Shown: positions 59,797 to 64,000 of the stretch, one piece after another
Numbering within the stretch: the stretch's first letter is position 1
Layout: each line of letters starts with the position of its first letter
IMG/VR virus record: IMGVR_UViG_3300031539_000007
Span: 1-64,000 of that record
DNA length: 64,000 nucleotides
Reading direction: 5' to 3' (one strand)
DNA from: a virus
Program-made: the position numbers and the translations under genes
The notes under the pieces: model-generated
The model's database searches: none
The model's input: only the letters and a program-made list of their open reading frames with translations
What the model was told of the DNA's origin: nothing

Positions 59797-59979
59797 TTAC
59801 ACTCCATATCCGAATATGGGCGACAGCGATACGTGGTTGTAATGCCGCTGACACCAATCGTTGATAGCCGACTTCCTGCGCGGCGAGACCGGGTAGCGCC
59901 TGATTGTCTCGCCGCGCTTGACGCTGACGACATAACTGTTGATAGTCACGTCGTAGCTGATGTACACGAGCCTAAACAA
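59797..59979 (-). CDS. Small basic protein
   Basis: The 60-residue protein starts at TTG 59979 with GGAG 7 bases upstream, overlapping the DUF932-like stop. It is basic with an aromatic strand (FRLVYISYDVTINSYVVSV) and a NDWCQRHYNHVSLSPIFGYG tail. It is short and unrecognised. Confidence 0.45.
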   Translation of the reverse strand: MFRLVYISYDVTINSYVVSVKRGETIRRYPVSPRRKSAINDWCQRHYNHVSLSPIFGYGV

Positions 59980-61036
59980 GCGCCATCTCCAACTGTTCGG
60001 CATTAACCTCTGCGGCCTCTGGATAACGATAGCCAGACTCCTTGCGCAGAATCTCACCAGACATCCTCTCCATAGCTTCCTGGAAGGTCTCGCTGTCCTG
60101 TCGTTGCGCTACATAGGTAACAGCGTTGACGACATCCATCAGACGCGGTTCGCGTGCTCTGCCATACTCGCCAGCATTGCCAGTAGTCGCACCGACGGTT
60201 TCATCAATCACAGATTTAGACACACCATACTTCTTGGCGTAGCGCTCCAGTAATGGGCGCACTGTTTTCTGTTCGATGTGAATACTCTCGCTGGCGACAA
60301 ATAAACGGGCGGCGACCTCTGACATTTGTAGCGCGGTAGCCATTGCCGCCGCAATCATAGCCGCCATCATACTTTGGTCGTAGTAGCGATGGTTGAACAC
60401 CATTGCCTCTTTACATTCCCATCCAAATACCAGCCCGTTGGTACACACAGAGCGATATAGGCCACCGGCAATCTTCGCGCCACCATCACCAATCTCAGAG
60501 TTACGGATATAGACGCCCAAGTGCAGCCCGCCATACTTGTCCGACAGTTCAATCTCAGGGAAGAGCACGTAAGCACGTAGGTGGTCGTCAACACTCGGAC
60601 GGTGAACTACCGCGTGCGCACCGTCGATATGGTTCTCAAATAGCCCAACGAACCGGCTGTTGTCAAACACCGTGTACTCATCACTGAGTACGGCACGCAC
60701 CACATCACCCTTAGAGCGCACAAGATACTCGCGCCCTTTGCCAGCTTCCTGTTGCAGCATGCGATTAAAAACCTCTGGCTCGAAATCTGGCGGGCACTTT
60801 TTTTCAAGCCAGTGAATATCAGGCCCGCCAATGCGCCCGTTAAGTTGGCGGTACGCATAATCTGACAGATAGCCAGTTAGCGTCATCTCGCGCTGGAAGA
60901 GGGTGCTCGGAACGCGGTATCGCAGCGCCTTATCGCCTACGTACACCACATCTTTGGCGTGCGTGGTGTGGTCATAACAATCAACGGCGTACTCATCTAC
61001 GCTTTCTCGTAGTGCTTGCAGCGTGCTTGCGCTCAT
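59972..61036 (-). CDS. DUF932-like phage/plasmid protein
   Basis: The 354-residue protein starts at ATG 61036 (AGGAGG 6-11 bases upstream). A longer frame exists but its start lies in the previous gene. It has the DUF932 layout: PSTLFQREMTLTGYLSDYAYRQL, VVRAVLSDEYTVFDNSRF, FPEIELSDKYGGLHLGVYIRNSEIGDGGAKIAGGLYRSVCTNGLVFG and a C-terminal helical half. Such proteins are common on phages and plasmids, with no settled function. It carries the palindrome copy at 60674. Confidence 0.75.
   Translation of the reverse strand: MSASTLQALRESVDEYAVDCYDHTTHAKDVVYVGDKALRYRVPSTLFQREMTLTGYLSDYAYRQLNGRIGGPDIHWLEKKCPPDFEPEVFNRMLQQEAGKGREYLVRSKGDVVRAVLSDEYTVFDNSRFVGLFENHIDGAHAVVHRPSVDDHLRAYVLFPEIELSDKYGGLHLGVYIRNSEIGDGGAKIAGGLYRSVCTNGLVFGWECKEAMVFNHRYYDQSMMAAMIAAAMATALQMSEVAARLFVASESIHIEQKTVRPLLERYAKKYGVSKSVIDETVGATTGNAGEYGRAREPRLMDVVNAVTYVAQRQDSETFQEAMERMSGEILRKESGYRYPEAAEVNAEQLEMALV
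60674..60691. repeat. 18-bp palindrome, variant copy
   Basis: GTACTCATCACTGAGTAC is a palindrome with both end bases changed and spacer TCAC. It is in the DUF932-like gene and encodes VLSDEY. Confidence 0.65.
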
Positions 61037-61235
61037 CGTGTGCCTCCTCTCTGATTTCTGGAATGAATCTCTTCGCAAAGTCATCAACCGGCCCACCGTC
61101 AATGACAAACATCCTCAAAATTGCCATCGCGAACGACTTGAGACCTGTGTGCTCTTTCGCCAATGCAATGGCAATGTCGCGGTCGCCACCTTCAAGGGTC
61201 GCGATCCACTCAGCAATCTCCTTCACGGCGAGCAT
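60993..61235 (-). CDS. Hypothetical helical protein
   Basis: The 80-residue protein overlaps the next gene by 44 bases. It is helical with acidic and basic blocks (EIAEWIATLEGGDRDIAIALAKEH, EAHDERKHAASTTRKRR). No family is recognised. It may help regulate or bind nucleic acid with its basic tail. Confidence 0.5.
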   Translation of the reverse strand: MLAVKEIAEWIATLEGGDRDIAIALAKEHTGLKSFAMAILRMFVIDGGPVDDFAKRFIPEIREEAHDERKHAASTTRKRR

Positions 61236-61450
61236 TTACCAGCCTCCGACAGTGCGAAGATTACTGGCTCTGGTGTGTACGAGACACAGAAGAACTCATT
61301 GTTCACCTTGTACCCATGCTCAAAGCCAGCGGACTCACAAACATTGTCCAATGAATTCCCTGCAAGGGCTGTGCCGACAACCAGGCCAAACACAAAGACC
61401 AACGCCACGAGCGCCATCACAAAAGCAAAAACTCCACCGTTGTCTTCCAT
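61223..61450 (-). CDS. Small secreted or membrane-anchored protein
   Basis: The 75-residue protein starts at ATG 61450 with GGAGG 6-10 bases upstream. One N-terminal hydrophobic segment (VFAFVMALVALVFVFGLVVGTALAG) is followed by a short Cys-containing domain (three Cys). It may be a membrane anchor or a lysis-related extra. A TATACT -10 lies at 61479-61484 in front of it, but no good -35. Confidence 0.5.
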   Translation of the reverse strand: MEDNGGVFAFVMALVALVFVFGLVVGTALAGNSLDNVCESAGFEHGYKVNNEFFCVSYTPEPVIFALSEAGKCSP

Positions 61451-61521
61451 CGTTTCCCTCCTATCAAGTGATAAGCCAAGTATAGCACATACGCGCCGCC
61501 AGCATAGTGACAAACATCACG

Positions 61522-61722
61522 TTAGTCTTTGACGTATGTTACTCTGCCAGTGTCGATCCCCACATGCCGTGCTTCTGACAAGGAGCGGGTTTGAATCATA
61601 CACCGCTGCATCTTCGCGCTTACGCCAGCGCGTGTAGCACTATACCGCTTTGCTATCTCTATCTGCGACAAACCCTCTTCGTCGTATAGCCTTTTCAGCG
61701 TCGCGCAATCAGGTAGTTTCAA
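61522..61722 (-). CDS. Small HTH DNA-binding protein
   Basis: The start is TTG 61722 (overlaps the previous TGA) with GAGGGAG 6-12 bases upstream. The 66-residue product has the HTH pattern LKRLYDEEGLSQIEIAKRYSATRAGVSAKMQ, like sigma-region-4 or Trp-repressor-type helices. It is the only clear small DNA-binding regulator in the minus replication block, and a possible ligand for the palindrome or the late promoters. Confidence 0.65.
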   Translation of the reverse strand: MKLPDCATLKRLYDEEGLSQIEIAKRYSATRAGVSAKMQRCMIQTRSLSEARHVGIDTGRVTYVKD

Positions 61723-62060
61723 AGCACATCTCCCTCGCAATCCTTGCAGTACCAATTACAACCAGAGCCACGGATAGACGACACTGGATGGCCGCATAGC
61801 ATTGTGCCTTCTGTGGCCTTTTCTGTGCCAGCCTCGATAACGGCCAGCATAAGCTCGGCTTGCAATACAGCTCTCGCTATGTCGAATTCCCACTCGGCAA
61901 TACGCTGCACAGACGGGAAGAACAACGGGCGGATGACGCAGGCCCACGCTTTACCAATAAAGCCAATGCCGTACATAGTGTCCCTGGATTGCTCGTAAGC
62001 AGACCAGCTCGGCAGGCCAGACATCTTGACGGTGATTCCTAAATTATTCAACCAGCTCAT
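61719..62060 (-). CDS. Hypothetical protein with C-terminal Cys motif
   Basis: The 113-residue protein starts at ATG 62060 with GGAG 8 bases upstream, overlapping the FtsK-like stop. Middle helices (IAEWEFDIARAVLQAELMLAVIEAGTEK) are followed by a Cys/His motif (CGHPVSSIRGSGCNWYCKDCEG), enough for a zinc site. The function is unknown. Confidence 0.5.
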   Translation of the reverse strand: MSWLNNLGITVKMSGLPSWSAYEQSRDTMYGIGFIGKAWACVIRPLFFPSVQRIAEWEFDIARAVLQAELMLAVIEAGTEKATEGTMLCGHPVSSIRGSGCNWYCKDCEGDVL

Positions 62061-63426
62061 TGCCATTCTCCTTGTCATACGACGCACATTGTTCCCAAAC
62101 CTTCAGCATCTCTTCTCCGTGAGGCATGAAGCTACCCGAAATACGGGAGCTACCCATTCTACGGCCCGTCACATCAAATAGCGCTCGATTCACTTTGTCA
62201 CGCCCCCATCCATCTTGGACTGCATACAGTGCCACAACGCTTTCGGCATTGTCAAAGGGCAGCGGGGCTGGCCCCGGCTTAGTATCTAATATGTCCGCCC
62301 TGTTGAACGCGGGCCAAGATTTCATGCGTGGCTCGCCGCCCCCCAGCGCTTTGGCCTGGGCTTCTGATGTGTATGCTATCAACATCCGCGTTGTCAGTGT
62401 GTCGGTACACAAGTACGCATCGCCTGAGCCTGAGAGGAAATCTGCTCGCGGGCGCACATCGCCAACAATAGCTTCGCTCTCAAAGCGGTCGGACACATTT
62501 AAGGCCAGACGTACACCAAACTGCGCGCGTGTACCTTGTCCGCTATCGCCGAACATCTTTTGCTTGGGCGACTGCGTAGCGCATAGTAGGAAGATGCTCA
62601 CTTCGCGACCCATCTTCGATAGTAGAAATAGGAGGGAACTCACCGTGTCGTCAGCCATCGTGAACATATCAAAGTCGTCAAAGATGATGTACAGCGGCGA
62701 GAACTTCTCGGCGTCCTCGTCTGTGGCGTGGTTGCGCTCGCACATCAGACGATAGCACCATCCCAGAGCGTTGAGCACGCTTGCGCCATCTGTCGCCATC
62801 GGCCCTACCTGTCGCGGGAGTCCATTGATTACACCCAGCCCGCGGTTCCCTTTCCCGTTCAGGAGCACGAACTCGGCGTCTTCTGCAAGCACAAGCTGCC
62901 GCAGAATTGTCCAAGTGGCTACTGTCTTTCCAGAGCCGGTGCGCCCGCCGACAAGAATGTGGTGTGCTATTTGCTGGTTGAGTGTAACCACAACTGTCCC
63001 GCCACGCCCATCAATGCCGAGCGTGAAGCTGCGCCCCTTACCAGGTCGCTGCGATAGCTCTTCAAGGCCAATGTGCGTTGTTTGTAACTCTATAGGCCAT
63101 TGCGCCTCAATGTGCAGGCGTTTGCCGCTCCAATCAACGAGCGGTTCAATAGATGATACATCGTCTATCCAGGTGTCAGGGAATAGCCCGCGCGCCTTTG
63201 CGTTCTTCTGGGCGCTTAGGGCTTGGTACAAACGGTCGCCAGCGGTTCCTGGCTTAACACTGACAATCCCTGAGCGTGGCCCAGGGATGTACTTCAACTT
63301 CTCAATTGCAATTGGCGTTCCGCTATTAAAGGCGGGGTCTGAATAACACGCCGCCCACAACGCTGCGCCCAGACTGCCGAGCAGCTTCTCGCGCTCTCTG
63401 AGTAAGAACCTACGATCCTGTGGCAT
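62044..63426 (-). CDS. FtsK/SpoIIIE-like DNA-translocase ATPase
   Basis: I start at ATG 63426 with GGAAGAGA before it, giving 460 residues. Walker A GGRTGSGKT at about 158-166, Walker B LYIIFDDFDMF at about 245-255 and an ATQSP sensor region belong to the FtsK/HerA class. The N-terminal 150 residues differ from FtsK, and no gamma or membrane domain is present. It could pump or remodel DNA, or act in plasmid-like maintenance. It overlaps the upstream gene by 17 bases. Confidence 0.78.
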   Translation of the reverse strand: MPQDRRFLLREREKLLGSLGAALWAACYSDPAFNSGTPIAIEKLKYIPGPRSGIVSVKPGTAGDRLYQALSAQKNAKARGLFPDTWIDDVSSIEPLVDWSGKRLHIEAQWPIELQTTHIGLEELSQRPGKGRSFTLGIDGRGGTVVVTLNQQIAHHILVGGRTGSGKTVATWTILRQLVLAEDAEFVLLNGKGNRGLGVINGLPRQVGPMATDGASVLNALGWCYRLMCERNHATDEDAEKFSPLYIIFDDFDMFTMADDTVSSLLFLLSKMGREVSIFLLCATQSPKQKMFGDSGQGTRAQFGVRLALNVSDRFESEAIVGDVRPRADFLSGSGDAYLCTDTLTTRMLIAYTSEAQAKALGGGEPRMKSWPAFNRADILDTKPGPAPLPFDNAESVVALYAVQDGWGRDKVNRALFDVTGRRMGSSRISGSFMPHGEEMLKVWEQCASYDKENGNELVE

Positions 63427-63796
63427 TCTCTTCCACAACAATATCTGGAACTGGAATCACTTTCGCCGTTTTGTTCTTGTCGTACACAATCACAACGAGT
63501 GCCGTCAACGTAACTACGGCGACAAAAGTTGTAATAGTAGCTACCACAATCAACAAATAGTACGACTGTGTTGCCAGTTGCGTGTCAGTGTACACTGCAT
63601 TCGCACCGGCGTTCATGAGACTCGCCTGGGCATCAAGCACGGCGCGATTCCCCTTGGCAACCTCTAGCGCCGCCTGTTGCTGGGCGCGACTCGCCGCAGC
63701 GTTATCACGAATGACACCCATGCCGCCGCCGAGGACAAGTACCAGCACAGCGACTACGACCAAGGCGATTACAATTGTTACAGGGCTGTCATTCAT
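63410..63796 (-). CDS. Two-pass membrane protein
   Basis: The 128-residue protein has two membrane segments (VTIVIALVVVAVLVLVLGGG at the start and LLIVVATITTFVAVVTLTALVVIVY near 85-105). Between them is a helical Ala/Gln-rich region (AASRAQQQAALEVAKGNRAVLDAQASL) that may lie outside. It precedes the translocase and may anchor it to the membrane. Confidence 0.55.
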   Translation of the reverse strand: MNDSPVTIVIALVVVAVLVLVLGGGMGVIRDNAAASRAQQQAALEVAKGNRAVLDAQASLMNAGANAVYTDTQLATQSYYLLIVVATITTFVAVVTLTALVVIVYDKNKTAKVIPVPDIVVEENATGS

Positions 63797-63805
63797 AGTT
63801 TCTCC

Positions 63806-64000
63806 TTACTCAACTACCATAACTGGCGTTTCTTGCATTGGAATATCTTCGCGTGGCTCGCGTGGGTACGTTAGCCACCGACTGTTGATAAGCAATCCGG
63901 GCGCGGCGCGCACGCTGTCGGACAGGTTGGGGAAGCCCATCTCGCGCAGGATGCGCCAGAGGATTTCCTTCGCCGTAAACGCTTCCCCGATAGGCACACA
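63806..64000 (-). CDS. Hypothetical protein (5' end may lie beyond window)
   Basis: The frame is open from 63806 to the window edge. A possible GTG start is at 63997, but the frame continues past it. Residues include a helix (FTAKEILWRILREMGFPNL). No domain is recognised. Confidence 0.4.
   Translation of the reverse strand, partial: CVPIGEAFTAKEILWRILREMGFPNLSDSVRAAPGLLINSRWLTYPREPREDIPMQETPVMVVE

Noticed and set aside
61479-61510. Promoter in front of the 61450 gene
   Set aside because: There is a TATACT -10 but no acceptable -35 or late box, so it is mentioned only in the gene entry.
1-64000. tRNA genes, rRNA or integrase/attachment sites
   Set aside because: I scanned for cloverleaf arms and Tyr/Ser recombinase motifs and saw none convincing. 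A covariance search would be needed to be certain.

Overview
The window is 64 kb of a tailed double-stranded DNA phage (Caudoviricetes). It carries a portal with a MuF-like tail, a Mu-I-like protease/scaffold, a major capsid protein, both terminase subunits, a tape-measure protein of about 1550 residues and tail-assembly chaperones joined by a frameshift. No tail sheath gene and no integrase are visible, so a siphovirus-like particle with a long flexible tail is the best reading. The window starts inside a tail-fibre gene and ends inside a small gene. DNA polymerase, primase and helicase are absent, so the genome is larger than the window. The host cannot be fixed from the sequence. A Chloroflexota (Anaerolineae-like) host is a weak guess, based on the style of the glycosidase lipoprotein, the Ser/Ala/Pro repeat proteins and the B12-dependent ribonucleotide reductase.

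Layout. (1) 1-37.45 kb, minus strand: the virion block. Read in the direction of transcription it holds a membrane protein, portal-MuF, a 29-residue membrane peptide, a HAD phosphatase, protease/scaffold, decoration protein, capsid protein, zinc finger and beta-helix protein. These are followed by a glycosyltransferase, possible lysis-type membrane genes, small virion proteins, two Ser-rich repeat proteins, more sugar enzymes mixed with connector genes, then tail tube, chaperones, tape measure and distal tail proteins. (2) 37.6-40.8 kb, plus strand: a tightly overlapping early-type operon of very small proteins ending in a DNA methyltransferase. (3) 40.8-42.9 kb, minus strand: terminases. (4) 43.0-55.7 kb, plus strand: HNH nuclease, zinc-ribbon proteins, phosphoesterase, a nuclease-like protein, RecA, a homing endonuclease, a giant multi-module endolysin, a holin candidate and a class II ribonucleotide reductase. 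(5) 55.8-64 kb, minus strand: a second methyltransferase, a sliding clamp, a DUF932-like protein, small genes and an FtsK-like ATPase.

Two regulatory layers stand out. Five minus-strand units share a promoter with the box TTAAGGTTGC at the -35 region, 22-24 bases upstream of a TATAAT-like -10. Two of these, and one plus-strand promoter, place the start codon at or within a few bases of the predicted transcript start (leaderless mRNAs). Separately, an 18-bp palindrome, CTACTCA-TCTT-TGAGTAG, occurs nine times with at most a few changes. Eight copies are inside genes, in different reading frames, and one covers the predicted transcription start of the portal-operon promoter. It looks like a dispersed operator or stoperator set.

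The most striking gene set is a sugar cassette (six glycosyltransferase genes, two of them two-domain, one epimerase and one methyltransferase). It is interleaved with structural genes and flanks two Ser-rich repeat virion proteins, one with about 880 residues of repeat. This suggests that the phage glycosylates its own serine-rich fibres.
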